A stretch of 64,000 nt of DNA from Hypsibius dujardini (lineage: Eukaryota; Tardigrada; Eutardigrada; Parachela; Hypsibiidae), in the NCBI GenBank assembly GCA_001579985.1, contig LRSR01014652.1, positions 42,675 to 106,674 of the forward strand. Reading direction: 5' to 3'. Below, piece by piece: positions 36,609 through 48,700 of this stretch (position 1 is its first letter; the number at the start of each line of letters is the position of its first letter). Made by a program: the position numbers and the translations under genes. Under the pieces are notes generated by a model that saw only the letters and a list, made by a program, of their open reading frames with translations, was not told the DNA's origin and searched no databases.

Positions 36609-37781
36609 TTTGTTCATTGAACGAGTTGCTCGCGCGAAGCAGAGATGATATCAGTTTTAATGAACAGATCTTTCTCTCCATAACTGCCATTTTTGGGGTA
36701 TTTTTTCGGTTAAAAACTTATAGCTCTACATTAAATTATATATAAATTAAATTATATATATATTGACTGTTTTCAAAGACGCGTAAAAATTCGATCTTGC
36801 CCGAATGTTGATTTTTCATTGCACGATAAATCGTCTGAAATTTATCCGGTGGGCTTTTCCAAAATTGGTGAAAACAAAAGAAAATGGAACATAGAAAATT
36901 GCAGATTTTAAAATTTCGAAAGGGAAAATAAATTTGAAAATTTTGGATTCTTGTTATTTTTGATATTTTTCTAGTTTCGGGAAATCATTCCACAGGAGAT
37001 TTAGGCGAACTGTCATGCAACAACAAAAAAACGAACTTTTCGGAGCAGATCGAAATTTTAAACATGTTCGAACTTTTTTTAGTTTTTATTTTCTCCATGG
37101 TTGTATTTTAGATAATCATGACATTTCCTGTAGCCAGAAGGCAAAAGATGGATGTTAATCTTAATTTACAGAATTAATTTCTAATTCAATTCGCCTAATT
37201 TAATTTAATTTCTGTAAGTGACCACGCGCCACTTCTTACAGGACTTCAGTGTAAAAACCGAGCTTTTTTCCGCCTGATAACTCGCCTTAAAGTCATTCCG
37301 GAACATCCCGAAAAAGGACCATTCCCCCAATGATAATATATACTCCGGAGGTATAGTGAGAGGTGCAATAGGAAGTGTAACCGGGAGTATAAATATATAC
37401 TGCCAAATGAACCTCTTAAATTTCGTTTTTTTACCCTCCATGACAAAAATATTCGGAAGGGCATAATTATACTTATATGGTAAATTTACTCGCGCTGTTC
37501 AGGATTACTCCCACGGAGCAAAATTGGTCATAGAAGAGACGGTCCACCCTTGAATATATATTTGCAAGGCAAATTTATTGCGCGGTTCAAAAATACTCGA
37601 GTAATGGAAATTCGACCATTGAAAAAGGGAAAACCACAGCCCCGTGTAAAAATTACAGACTACTAAGCAGCACCAACACCAATCTCATTTTTTAAAGCGT
37701 TTTATCCAAACTGAATTCAGCAATCAAAACACACTGAAGCCTCACTTTTCCAGTAAGAAGCATTTGTTTGCGATTCATGCA
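36609..37781. other. Gene-free AT-rich region
   Basis: No exon is supported. Loosely repeated segments with TATACTYGGGAGTA and AAATTTATTGCGC near 37440-37620 may be remnants of a repeat. Confidence 0.45.
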
Positions 37782-38348
37782 TCAGTCATGGTCGACCTGC
37801 TGATAGGCGTGAAGAGCCATTTTCAAGCGAGCGTGGATCCCGTGTTGTTTTCTTGGGACGACGAGTTCCAGCACATCTGTGAAAAAAAATCTTTTTACAA
37901 AGGTCCGCCGTCCATTTTGCAATAAAACCTTAAAATTCAATCAATCAATCTGATGAACAATCATGAAGAAACATTTTACTGATCATCTAATCAGCCAATC
38001 AATCAGTCAATCAATCAATTAATCAGCCGAATCCGATATCTACTGTAAAAATTCTGCTAGCTTATTCCTTTGCTTCGAGGCCCCGCAAATCATCAAAGAT
38101 TAAGGAACTGCACGAAACGAAACCAAAAAAGATTATTTACCGTTGGACAAGTCTCGGTCGTTCTCGTCGTCGCATTGCTGCCCGTAAATCCCGTCATCGA
38201 GGCAATCAACAATAACGCCTTCCGGGTCGTCATCAAAAACAGTGCGATGAGGCAGCAAATCTTCCTTGCCTTCCTGTTTCACGAGACGCTGAAGGGCCTC
38301 CCATCCATATATTATCCTTGGGTCCATCAAAAATGTATCGGAATCCAT
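37782..38348 (-). CDS. Candidate small two-exon gene, family unknown
   Basis: Exons 38348-38141 and 37876-37782 join in phase 1 to give 100 residues, starting MDSDTFLMDPRIIYGWEALQ and ending ARLKMALHAYQQVDHD. The donor is ACG then GTAAAT and the acceptor is TTTTTTTTCACAG. The middle is strongly acidic (VDCLDDGIYG; CDDENDRD) and the end basic. There is no signal peptide or membrane segment. GC content is above the surroundings. No start-proximal promoter is seen, and exons further upstream are possible. I recognise no family; a coding role rests on phase and composition only. Confidence 0.45.
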
Positions 38349-39184
38349 CAGAAAGTCCGAAATAAAAAGCACAACGTTGAGTCAAATTAAATTTATTTTG
38401 ACCAGTTTCCAGTTGCAGAGCGTTGGGCATTGCGCAATGCATTGGGCAAGTATGCTGGAAAATGTGTCCGTTATGTTCTTGACTGGTGAGTTTGTGCAGG
38501 AGAAAAATAAAATTGTTTTCCTTGAGGGAAATTTCAGTCTCTTGTGGCATTTAATGCATATAAAGAGAAAACTCCTGAAAACTCCTGAACCGGAAGGCAA
38601 TTACATCGTTCAGAACATTTCGAGGATACTTTTCTACCTGCGTTATGCTAAAAAGTATACTTTTTACACTCGTAGAGTAAATTTTGTTTCCTTTAACTTT
38701 AGCTTTTTTGTCCTGCAGGACATTTCCAAGACATTTTTCCACCTCTCTTTACACCAGGCATAGTTTCTTTACTCGCGCGGAGCAAATTTTGTACCTCCAC
38801 CAGTAATAATTTATCCCTCCCAATGAACGCCGCGTATAACGGGAGGACATCTGTCTCAGATTATTATTAGGGTTCCGAATTGAAGTGAAACCTTCGTAAC
38901 AACTTTACATCAGTCGATCTCATGTGTAAACATTGTTTCGCACTGTAAGACCTGTATCGTTAACTTTGAGAAAAGTTTCAAAATGTGGAACAAAAACTTT
39001 CTCTAGATCGACTATTCAAATTCTTTTCGGTAAACACTGACGCTTTACGCAAAACAACAGAGTCGGCGCTTAAGGGATCGTGCAAGTATTACGTAAGCAA
39101 AGGGGGTAGGTAGATACCTTAAAAAGTTCGAAAAATGGAAGGGACAGACACACAGACAAACATACAAACAAACAGACAGACGTA
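38349..39184. other. No supported feature
   Basis: Overlapping open frames on both strands at 38380-38760 show neither family resemblance nor convincing splice sites. A short CAGA-type run lies at 39144-39180. Confidence 0.4.
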
Positions 39185-39188
39185 TTGT

Positions 39189-40430
39189 TTATATGTGAAT
39201 TTTGGAAGAGGGCGCAACCGCGCACGTCGTTCCACGACGAACCTTCACGACCGCCACGTATGCCAGCTTAATGAGCTCTGGCCTTCTTCGATCAAATAAC
39301 AAAACCATTATTCTCGTAATAGGGTGACAAAGGCCAAGACTACTGAGAGATTCGTAGTTCAAATTAGCAAAGAGGCGCAGCAAAGCTCAAGAAAACACGA
39401 AGCTGCAATAAAACGGGGATCGAACAACAAGATTGCCGCCCTCGTCAAGATGAGATTTTGAATATCAGGAAATATCTATGACCTCACATAACACCTTATA
39501 TTTTTCTGCTGTAGGCCATATAAAATTTTATAGATCCTTATACATTTTATCGTACATATAAATATATTGTATTATATAAATTCGTAGGCTTTTTTTGTCA
39601 GATCTTATAAATGCTTTCAAGTTGTAAGACCTGGCTCTAAAAATTATAATTTTTTAGCAGGGAAAAATGAGCAGTGGTCAATTAGCCCGGGAACATATTT
39701 AAAACAAAACGATAAAGCATTATTTAGTGATTTCACATCAAAGAAACACGTTTTTCGGCAACTTTTATGTGAATATTATCACAGCGCAGGCGAAGAAGTT
39801 CTACTGCGTGTATAATGTGCGTGTATAATGTGCGTGTTGGTGCAGTGGTTCGTGCATGTTCTTCAGGGTGGCTTGAGTTCTATTTCTGCCAGGATGATTT
39901 GAGTTTAATTCCTGTTATTCCTATTCAGTTTTTTTTTCAGCGACCTTCTTCCCAAAAAATGATGAAACATGTTTTTGCAACGTGCCTATAGAACAGGGAA
40001 AGGACAGTCGCAGCATTGGGTGGCATTTCCGGCGGCGCCAATTGAAGCCTTATAAAATTATCTGAGCTTACAAATTTATTTGGTCTTATAAATTTCAAAT
40101 TACAGCTTATTAAATTCTCACAAAATACGTAAGATTTGCGTAAATATTTTTGTAAGATTCGATATTTTTCCATATGCTTAATGTTGACTAGGGCTGGGAG
40201 GAAGGCTATTGATAAAGATCAGTCAGCGGAGTCTTGAGCTTTACTACGCCTCTCTATTGTATGCCGTCAGCTGCGTCGCGGATGTCCATCCTGTTACGAG
40301 AATTATTCTGTTATTTGATCGAAGAAGGCCAGAGCTCGATAAGCTGGCATACGTGGCGGTCGTGAAGGTTCGTTGTGGAACTGTGGGCGGTTGCGCCCCT
40401 TTTCCAAAATGTATATATAAAAAATTACAG
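39189..40430. mobile_element. Fold-back element with ~200-base inverted arms
   Basis: The left arm (about 39190-39400) holds GAGGGCGCAACCGC, ACGAACCTTCACGACCGCCA, CGTATGCCAGCTTA, GAGCTCTGGCCTTCTTCGAT and AAAGCTCAAGA. The right arm (about 40228-40425) holds the reverse complements: TCTTGAGCTTT, ATCGAAGAAGGCCAGAGCTC, CTGGCATACGTGGCGGTC, GTGAAGGTTCGT and GCGGTTGCGCCC. About 830 AT-rich bases separate the arms and hold no coding sequence. Confidence 0.85.
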
Positions 40431-40719
40431 GCTATTCTACAAACATTACAATACTGAAGATCTCGTCAAGTGTCAGAATTACTTCCGATCCAAAGCTATC
40501 GAAAATTCTTCAGTACATTTTACTATTGATCCTCTGTTTACTCCATTTACTCTGTTGATATAACCGGTATGTCAATGTTTGAACGTAATACCGATCATAT
40601 ACGTTGTACTGCTAGAACCGCGCATAATCGTAGTTCGATTGTAAGCCACGGTCCATCCTTTGTAACTTAGCGAACGTTCCTAAATTTTCACATTTTTTTT
40701 ATTCATTTCAGGTAGGAAC
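40431..40719 (+). promoter_or_regulatory. Upstream region of the defensin gene
   Basis: A pyrimidine-rich stretch ends in TTCATTTCAG at 40711, ten bases before the start codon, so the 5' UTR is probably spliced. No specific immune-response promoter motif is claimed. Confidence 0.5.
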
Positions 40720-40944
40720 ATGTCTGGCTGCACAGCTCTGTTTTTGGGGCTCTTGGTGTGCTTGGGCGCAGTGCTGATTGCGGTTGATGATGTGGCTGCC
40801 CGAGTCGACTGCATGAGTGGCCTGTGGAGTGGACACTGCCCGGTGTGGGACAACTGGCGATGTCGTGACCTTTGCAAAGAAAAAGAGGGAAAAAGCGGTG
40901 GTCACTGCAGCCCGGCGGGAGCGTGTTGGTGTGAGGGCTGCTGA
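40720..40944 (+). CDS. Drosomycin-type antifungal defensin precursor
   Basis: A single open frame of 74 residues starts MSGCTALFLGLLVCLGAVL, a clear signal peptide, with likely cleavage before D30. The 45-residue mature peptide has eight cysteines (31, 40, 48, 52, 63, 69, 71, 74). C48-xxx-C52 and C69-x-C71 form the cysteine-stabilised alpha-beta signature. CPVWDN, GGHCSP and the terminal CWCEGC are specific to the drosomycin branch rather than to defensins in general. Members are secreted antifungal peptides of innate immunity, known from drosophilids and patchily from other ecdysozoans, fungi and plants. The gene stands alone here. Activity is inferred from the family. Confidence 0.93.
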   Translation: MSGCTALFLGLLVCLGAVLIAVDDVAARVDCMSGLWSGHCPVWDNWRCRDLCKEKEGKSGGHCSPAGACWCEGC

Positions 40945-41978
40945 TAACCGGTAAATAGAACGACGATAACTGAGTTAAACATCGGGATACTGCCTAATTA
41001 AGATTAATCCTTTCCGTTTCGTCAGTTTTTTTAAACTGGTTTATATAACGTCCAAAGCGATGTTTCTGGATGTGCACTTTCTTTTAAACGATTCGCCAAG
41101 TTTAATAACTTATTTTCTCGTTTCGGTATGACAAAGTTTTTTTTATTTCAGGCTCGGATGGACACACAAGGAAAATCGCAAATCGCGCTCGGTTCCGAAT
41201 TCATCCGTTAGTTATTGGCGAAATGTTGCGCCTGTTCAGTGTTGGCATTCTTAGCATTCTTTATTTGCGTATTGACGATGACATCAAGATAATGACTGGC
41301 AAAAAAGGAAGTTTCAACATGACACCAACCCTTTTACAGATTTACGTAGTGCAATTTTTCCTTATGTTCTTCGTTTCTCTCTTTAGAATTCTTGGACTTT
41401 GTTTGCAATCGACATTTAAAATATTTCTTGACTGACCATTAGCGCAGAATAAACCAATAAATCAATACGCTAATCCGTCCAAAGAATCGTGATCCCTCGT
41501 AAACTCAGGTCATTCTAAAGCCAGGTACTGTAGTAACTTTTGCTTTCAGAAAATTAAAGTTTTGCCAATCGTCTACACGTTCTCCTACGTAATTTGACTG
41601 TTGAATTTGAATATGTGGGATATACAGACAAAGACAGATATACAGACAAAGACAGATATACAGACATACACATACAGACATACACATACAGACATACACA
41701 TAAATCCTATGTAATTTGACTGTTGAATTTTAATATGTGCGATATACAGACACAGACAGATATACAGATATATAGACATACAGATATATATACATACAGA
41801 TATACAGACAGGATGTGTCTGTACAGACACACTGGCCGCGGGAAGAGCTGTGCCGTTGGTTTTGAACGAAGCCAACACAGACAAGAGCAAAGAGTTAACT
41901 TAACATCGAAATTCATTCTTGGTTTGTTTCGTACTTTGGATAAAATCTGTTGACAAAACATGTCCTTTTCTTTACCAG
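40945..41978 (+). other. Region between the defensin gene and the BRCT exon
   Basis: No exon is supported. At 41581-41815 a unit of about 120 bases is tandemly duplicated: GTAATTTGACTGTTGAATTT followed by GATATACAGACAAAGACAGA-type and ACATACACATACAG minisatellite sequence occurs twice. Confidence 0.6.
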
Positions 41979-42214
41979 CCGTGGGTACTCTGGACTGCGT
42001 GATTGTGACGGAAGGTGGGGTCGCTTCACCCGGACTGATTGACGCCTGTGTGGCCAAGAGTGTCCCCTTGGTCACCCTGGAATGGCTCACGCAGACTCTC
42101 ATTCGTGGAACCCGGCAGAACTACCTCTCCTGGCCCTACCGACGACGTGGAGGGCAAACTTATCGAGACATGAGTGCATGTTTTGAGACAGAAAAAGCTG
42201 TCGTTATTTGTTGA
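41979..42214 (+). CDS. Orphan BRCT-domain exon, TP53BP1-like
   Basis: After the acceptor TTTACCAG, the frame reads GTLDCVIVTEGGVASPGLID, then SVPLVTLEWLTQTLIRGTRQ and ends 42214. The TLEW tryptophan and the following LIRGTRQNY fit the last part of a BRCT domain, closest in my reading to the second BRCT of TP53BP1, which ends in a similar way. BRCT domains bind phosphopeptides in DNA-damage signalling. No partner exon is found upstream, so this is either the last exon of a gene with a very long preceding intron or an orphan fragment left by rearrangement. I favour the fragment. Confidence 0.6.
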
Positions 42215-42489
42215 CTGTTATTTGGACTTGTCATGTTTTAGCTGTACAGTCTGTTTTGATTGTTATCCAGAGAAAGCCAAGTTATACAGTATACATGAGT
42301 GACTTTTAACATTAAGCGCCGCCCACTTCGTCATCCTACTAAACTGACGACCAACGTCAATTTGAGCCGCGTTACGATAGAAAATAATAAAACGTTGCGC
42401 GACGCAACATAATTTGCCGCTTGAACTGACACGAAAACGAAGAACGTTCCTTTTTTTGTTCCAAATTTTCATTTAAAATACCTAAAAAA

Positions 42490-42708
42490 ACGACCCAGTC
42501 ACTGTGGGACGAAGCAGAGGGAAAAATTCTTTATCTCTTGTTATAAAGATCTGAAACAGCGTTTCGACGCGGCAAAGAACAAAACAATAGACTGGAACGA
42601 CGTCGTGCCTCTCCTCACAAACGAAGGATATTCTCGGGATGTCCAGCAGCTGAAGGACAAATGGAACAAACTGAAGTCGGACTACAATGCAAGTCCGACT
42701 ACAATGTA
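42490..42708 (+). pseudogene. SANT/Myb-like DNA-binding fragment
   Basis: From 42490 the frame reads KQREKFFISCYKDLK, then IDWNDVVPLLTNEGYSRDVQ and LKDKWNKLKSDYN, ending at TAG. The W-spaced helices and KDKWNKLKSDY are typical of Myb/SANT-like domains found in Harbinger-type transposon proteins and host factors. A local direct repeat (GTCGGACTACAATG, then GTCCGACTACAATG) adds the last codons before the stop. No companion nuclease exon is seen. Confidence 0.55.
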
Positions 42709-43165
42709 GGGACGTCCTTTTATCGATAAAATTTCGGCTAGTCATAACATGGCAAAAAATAAATATTTTAACGCGTTTCAACGAATGCGCTTAACACTTT
42801 CGGCCAACTTGCGTCAAATCAGGATTGATTGTGAGTGCATAAGCCGGGACTGAAGCTAATAACTTTACGAATTTCTTTGTCCATCGGCATCAGCTTAATA
42901 TCAAAACTCACTTCACGAGTCCCTATTAGTGTCGTACTTCGTTGGCATTCCTCTCCGTTAGTTGTTATCCGTAGTCTGTCAATTTCTTTGTCGAATTTTG
43001 ATATTTTGGACAGTAAATTTGTTCGAATAAAATAAATCTTTTTTCTACTCGTCTTTTCTACCGATGATGCCGTGTACAGCATGAGCCGCAGGGCATCTCT
43101 ATTGTACTGTAGAATTGCCGCAAACGCTAGCTACGACCAATCTTTACAAGAAGGCCAACTTGCCA
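42709..43165. other. No supported feature
   Basis: The stretch is unique sequence up to the left edge of the duplicated block. No exon is supported. Confidence 0.45.
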
Positions 43166-43169
43166 AAAA

Positions 43170-43262
43170 ATTAATCGATGAGGCTCTGAAGCCCTTCTAA
43201 CAATTAATCGATGAGGCTCTGAAGCCCTTCTAACAATTAATCGATGAGGCTGAAGCCCTTCT
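43170..43262. repeat. 33-base unit in three tandem copies at the duplication edge
   Basis: TTAATCGATGAGGCTCTGAA and GCCCTTCTAACAA repeat about three times, the last copy two bases short. The left block (22335) has a single copy, so the expansion came after or with the duplication. Confidence 0.85.
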
Positions 43263-45110
43263 TAAGCACAATTTCAGAGTTCCAAAATCGCTGGGAAGAT
43301 TCCGATTTTCCATAAAATTTCCGATTTCTGTAAAAGTATTGCAAAATTTTCTGGCACTAGTCAATCTTAAATTCAATTTCAAATTGTTCAGCATCAGCCG
43401 AAACATTTGTAGAGGTTAGTGGAAGGAGCTGTTTGCAGTTTTGGAGATCCCACATACGTACTTCTGGTTCAATTCCGCAACTTCGTTCCACTTCAAAATT
43501 AGTTCTGCTGATGTAAGAGTTCGATTTAAAATTGAATTCAGGCACCGTAAATTTTTTTAATTTAAATGCGTTCTAAAACCATGTATTTTTACAGTAAAAA
43601 AAAGAATATGACACACATAAAATGGTATCTGCCGTTGTTTCAGGAACTAAGAAATTCAAAAACAGAATGAATTCTTGCAAAAAAATGGAACCTTTTCGAC
43701 AAAATCAATATTAACAATTCTCAGTAATATAGGATCATCACATAAAAATAGAGTGAGATCGTTCTCCGCTCAACGTTTGAAAGTCTTGCCAAGAATGTGT
43801 TTTGATAAAATGGCTGGATGATTGATTGATTTGCATCGGTTTTTAGGCTCCGCCGCAGAGTGCCAACATCAATGGGCACAGCGGGAAAACTGCTTCGATT
43901 ACAACCGTTGCGACGTCACAAGCAGAGCTGGAAGAGGAGCAACGAAAGCGGCTCGCTGCTGAAGAGAACGCCAGAAGGCAGGAAGAAGAAGCGCAAGCCC
44001 GTCGGGAAGAGGAACAGTTGCAGCAGCGCCTGGCGGAAGAGGCGGAAGCGAAAAGCAAGGCGGAAGAAGCAGCCGTTGTCCGACAACGCGAGGAAGCTGC
44101 TGCCAGGGCAAGGAATGAAGAGCAGGAGAGGAGACGCGTGGCTGAGGCGGAAGAAAAGGCCCGAGCTGAGGAGTTGCGCCTGGAAAAAGAAGCGGAAAAG
44201 GAACGGCTGAAGCGACAGAAGTCGGAAGATGCCAAACGGAAGAAGGAGGAAGAACGTCAGCGGAAGGAGCAGGAGCGGTTAGAACGGGAACGATTTGAAG
44301 CGAAGTGAAGAGAAGAGGTCGCTGCCGCCAAATTGGCGAGAATTAAGCAGGAAGAGAATGCTCGATGGGAGGAGCGGGAACGGCAGGCTCGGTTGGATTT
44401 GCAGCTCTGTTTGCCCGTTTGTTTGTTGTGAATTTCTGTCTTACTTTTGTGTTTTTTATTAATCGTACAGAAGTGTTGTGGCTTTAATTTGTCTGTCTGT
44501 GTGTCTGCCTGCTGCCTGCCGGCCTGTTTGCCTGTTAGCAGGAGGCTTTCTGCATGTTTTTATGGTAGTACGTTTGCCTGCATGTCTGCCTGCCCGGTTG
44601 TCTGTTTACTTGCCTGTCTACCTATCTGTCTGTCTACCTGTCTGTTTATCAGTCTATCTATCGCTATCTGTGTTTTCTGTTGCACATCTCTGCTCGTATG
44701 ACCCGCCGAACTATGAACTAGTCAGACAAGAGGAAGAGAAAGCGATGACTGAAATCGAAGGGAGCCAGAGAGAAAGAGGTGCGGTTCCAGGAGACGAACC
44801 AAGAGGCTCAAGAACTTCCAGTTTATGTTGAGGCAGTGAAGATAGAGGCGAAATCGGGGAATGATTGGGTGGTAGACAACAAATCCAAGCGCGGGTTGAT
44901 GGGTCGTTTCACCGGTCTGTTCGGAGGAAAAAAGGAGCAAGTCGCGGAGCCACCGGTTGTTGCTTGCATCCCGAGGTTGCCTGTTCCGCCGACCAGCGGT
45001 GGTCCGCCAATGTTCCCAACCGTCGGTGGAGTCCCCGGGTCTTTTTTCTTCTTTACCGGCTGTGATGGCGGAGAGAGAAAAGCGGAAAGGTTTGTGATGG
45101 AATATGTTTT
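43262..45110 (+). pseudogene. Deleted Sec16 pseudogene
   Basis: 43262-44390 matches Sec16 intron 1 and exon 2 (22355-23515) almost base for base. Exon 2 here loses one codon and gains a premature TGA at 44306 (EAK then stop). 44400-44700 matches part of intron 2. Then a short piece of exon 3 (QEAQELPVYVEAV, GNDW) is fused directly to an internal part of the last exon (VDNKSK-GLMGRFTGLFGGKK), so about 5.4 kb is missing. The final piece leads into a copy of the 3' UTR. The central conserved domain is absent. It cannot make Sec16. Confidence 0.92.
44480..44695. repeat. CTGT/CTGC tract, copy of that in Sec16 intron 2
   Basis: The pure CCTG run of the left copy (23700-23755) is almost absent here, so the two tracts have diverged in length since duplication. 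Confidence 0.75.
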
Positions 45111-45496
45111 TCCGATTTTTTTCCCTGATGGGGGGGGGGACGGCCCCATTTTGGAATAGAAACGTATCGTCGAATTGTCATTTTAACGATTTATTTTATT
45201 GCTCTCCTGTCTGCCTGTGTGTTTGTGTGGTGGGGCACATTTAGTGTACGCGCGAGTAAAAGGCACACTCTTTAATTGTCTGGAGAGTACCGTAGTCCCT
45301 AGGGTTTCCTCATGAGGCGACCTCTACAATTGAGGTGGAGGCCGGAAATGAACTGCGCCGGTCGAGTTAGAGTCAGGCAACCTTGGAAGTTTTTGTGTGT
45401 GCGCGTATGTGACGCCGCGTGAAATCATTTGTCCCTCACAATGGGATCACTTTGTGCGGCGCTTCCTTTTCCCGTTATTTCCACAAAAGTCCCACG

Positions 45497-45655
45497 ACGC
45501 TGATGGATAGACAGTTTGAGTTTCAATAGGCAAGGAGCTTGTTATTAAATTAAATATAAAAGAAAATACCGCGCATGCAGAGTGGATTTGAAACTTCCGC
45601 ATTAATCGATGGTCCATTTTCGTCATTATGCCGATTCTGATGTTTATCGAAAGTG
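45497..45655. other. Insertion in the right copy relative to the left
   Basis: The duplicated flank is continuous in the left copy from AAAAGTCCCA to GAAAGAAAGCACGC, but here about 150 bases of unrelated sequence intervene. It has no recognisable ends. Confidence 0.65.
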
Positions 45656-45737
45656 AAGAAAGCACGCTTTTTCGTCAGTGAAATCGGGCATTTTTAACCC
45701 GCGGGTCAGAGTTTTCCGGCGGCGTTGCGGGGTTAAA

Positions 45738-48700
45738 ATGCCGGTGCAGATCCTCGTGCTGGTTCTGGTGGCGTACCAGCCGGAGACGCTCATTCCGACC
45801 GTCAAACTGGCCGTGGCGGACTCCAATTTACTCTACGGTCCGAACATCAGTTTCAGCTACGCCTTCTTCAACAACTCAAACATGGACACCTGCGATGAGA
45901 TTGAAACGGAGGTGCTGCCGTTTTTGGCGGATTTCTACTACAACCAACGGCAGAACGGCACGTATGTCGTGCTCTTTCCCACCGGTAAGGCCAAGTGCCG
46001 ATGCCTTTTCCTATAGATGTCTGACACTGTTGCAACCCTTAAGAGAATCTTTTACTCTAAAGTGCAGCTCCTGTAACCGTAATGTTTAGTAATCTTAAAT
46101 AAAATATAGAGTCTCCTACTCGAAAAATCCTAAATAAAATAAAGAATTTAATCCTATAGTAATCTTAAATAAATTATAGTCTAGTACTCTATATAATATA
46201 TAATAATAAGATAATAATAATAATAAGATATACAATCAATTACTTTGTGGCGGTTGGATTATATACTGCGATAACTTTGCTTGACACTATCCCAAACCAA
46301 AAAATTAATTTGAAATTGATTGGCATCGGCCAAAGAGCTTTTGCACTTCATGGGGCGGAGCTATGGGCTGCTCCTTCAAGCTACGCTGTCATTTGCAGTA
46401 CTTTTCCCGCGAATTACGCATAGCTCCGCCCCTTTCTCTCCAAAAAATATTTGGTTGAAAATCAATCGATTTCAAATTGAATTTCGGGAGAAATATGCGT
46501 CAAGTCGAATTTGCTTTTATACATTACCAGAGTCAGGCAATGACGGCATTTCAAAGGACTAGAATTACGGCACAAAAAAGCGTCTCTAGTGATACATGGC
46601 CGATTTCTCGTACACCTGCACACTGGAGGTCGATCTGATTTCCGTTTTTTTTCCTAATTAAACTTATGGATTCCAGTAGCTTTGTTTTTCAAATACAGGT
46701 TGCAGCTACTCAATGTTTCATGTTGGGGAGCTTTCAAGAGGTACGCAGCAGTATATACAGTAACGTACAACGGATCGGGGGAAAAAAATTGATATACAAT
46801 GTACAGACACATGTATGAGGTGAAATCTGTATTTCGGCTCACCATTCATTTGGTCGATAAATCGGCCCACTCATGGGCTTCTCTTTGATGGCAGGTGCTT
46901 GATTGTTTGATTTTTAGAAGTATACTAGGATATAGTAGAAAAAATCAAACAATCAAGCACCTGCTATGAAAGAGAAACCCACGAGTGAATCGATTTATCG
47001 ATCAAGTGAAGGGTGAGCCGAAATAAAGATTTCACCTCATTCACGTTTTCATTCACAGAGTGGAATGTGCCCATGATAGCCAGGTTCGTGCGAGCTTTAT
47101 TGCGCAATCTACAATTTTTACCTCAATGCTTCATTTTTTTCGTTTTAATTATCGGTGTTTCTAGTCTATTTCGTATTGACTTTGTATGTTATATTTAGTG
47201 CAGGAAGTGATACGCGACTGCGGAATAAGACGCACTACCCCACGCTGGTATGCTTTTTACCCTCACAAATCTCCGCGTACCCGAAGACGTTCAAGCGCTT
47301 ATTGGACCATTATCGTTGGCGAGCCATCGCCTTCATCTGCGACCCGGCCTCCAGTACTGACTCCTTCTTCCGGACTGCCCGGAAAGAATTCCAAGACATC
47401 TTACGGAACCGCAATCAGACGTATAACATCTTCGACTTTGCGACCAATTTGGCGGTGGAGGATCTGCGTGTCGCTGCACTCAAACACGCACGACCTCACA
47501 GTCGAGGTACAAAATGTCGTCTTCCAAGTCTTTCGTCCTTTTCTGACTCGTCTCTCCCAATGGGCGAAGTTGTTTAGTTTTTCTCTTAATTTTAAGGGAA
47601 AAATTAAGATTAAATATTAATTATTAAGAATTAAATAAAAAATTAAATTAAAATAAAAAAATTAAATAAAAAATTAAATAAAAAATTAAATTAAATTAAA
47701 TTAATAAAATAAAATAAAATAAATTTAATTTAATTAATTAAATTAAATTAAAAATTAAATTAAATTAAATTAAAAAATTAAATTAAAAAATAAAATAAAA
47801 ATAAAGATAAAATTAAGGCATCAGATTACGTTTTTGAGGTTATTGCGATTAAATTCCATTCCCTTTTCAGTGATTGTCATTTTGGCTCATATGGACCTGG
47901 TGAGGTTGACCCTGATAGCCGCGTCAAATATGGGAATGACGGGTACTGACTACGTGAGTACACGTGTGCAGTGAGCGACGGAGTTTAATCTAATGGAGGG
48001 TCTCAGAAATGGGTAAAAGGGGCGGGGCAGGGTGATACTTAAACAATCAACCAATCAACTTGCGGAACTCCGGAGCCATCGGAGCGGAGTTGATTGGTTG
48101 ATTGTTCAATTATTACCCCTTGCCCCGCCCCTTTTGTGCATTTCCGGAACTCTTCGTTAGATTAAATTCTGTCGTTTGCTATATACATCCGATTTATGTC
48201 GAATAAAAATATCCGTCGGTTTGGCATTGACGAATAAAGACCATCCAAGATACTGTCTGTGATCCAAACAGATTCTCTTGTCCTTTTTTGCCCGGTAGGT
48301 CTACATAACATCCTTGCTCTACGGATTCGATACTAAGTTTTGGGGCTCTCCGCATTGGTTTCGCAACGACTCTACCGTGGAAATGAATGAGGTTCGTTAG
48401 CTTTCACATCATTCGTTGGCTGCGGGACGTGAGGTATTTGAGAAATCGAGGCAAAGGCGCTCTTTTGAAGACACAAAAAAAATTATTTTGTCGGTTCAAT
48501 AAAAAATTAGACAGACAAAAACACTCTTTATATATTTTTTCCGAAAACGAAAATTCGAATTCTGCTTGGCCGAAGTTTTTTCGTGTCTGCAGGAATAAGA
48601 TTGATTTCGAGGATAGGATCGAATTAACGGTATAACTAATTTAGGTTTAATTTTGTGAGATGGAATAAAGTGCGCTGTCTTAAACACGATCCCATTTTAA

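Noticed and set aside
38382-38763. Open frames on both strands at 38.4-38.8 kb
   Set aside because: AT-rich, overlapping and without homology or splice logic.
42819-43082. Minus-strand open frame of 87 codons
   Set aside because: No domain, no splice context, and composition equal to its surroundings.
43860-44308. Second functional Sec16 gene
   Set aside because: Exon 2 has a premature stop and some 5.4 kb including the central conserved domain is deleted, so it is a pseudogene.
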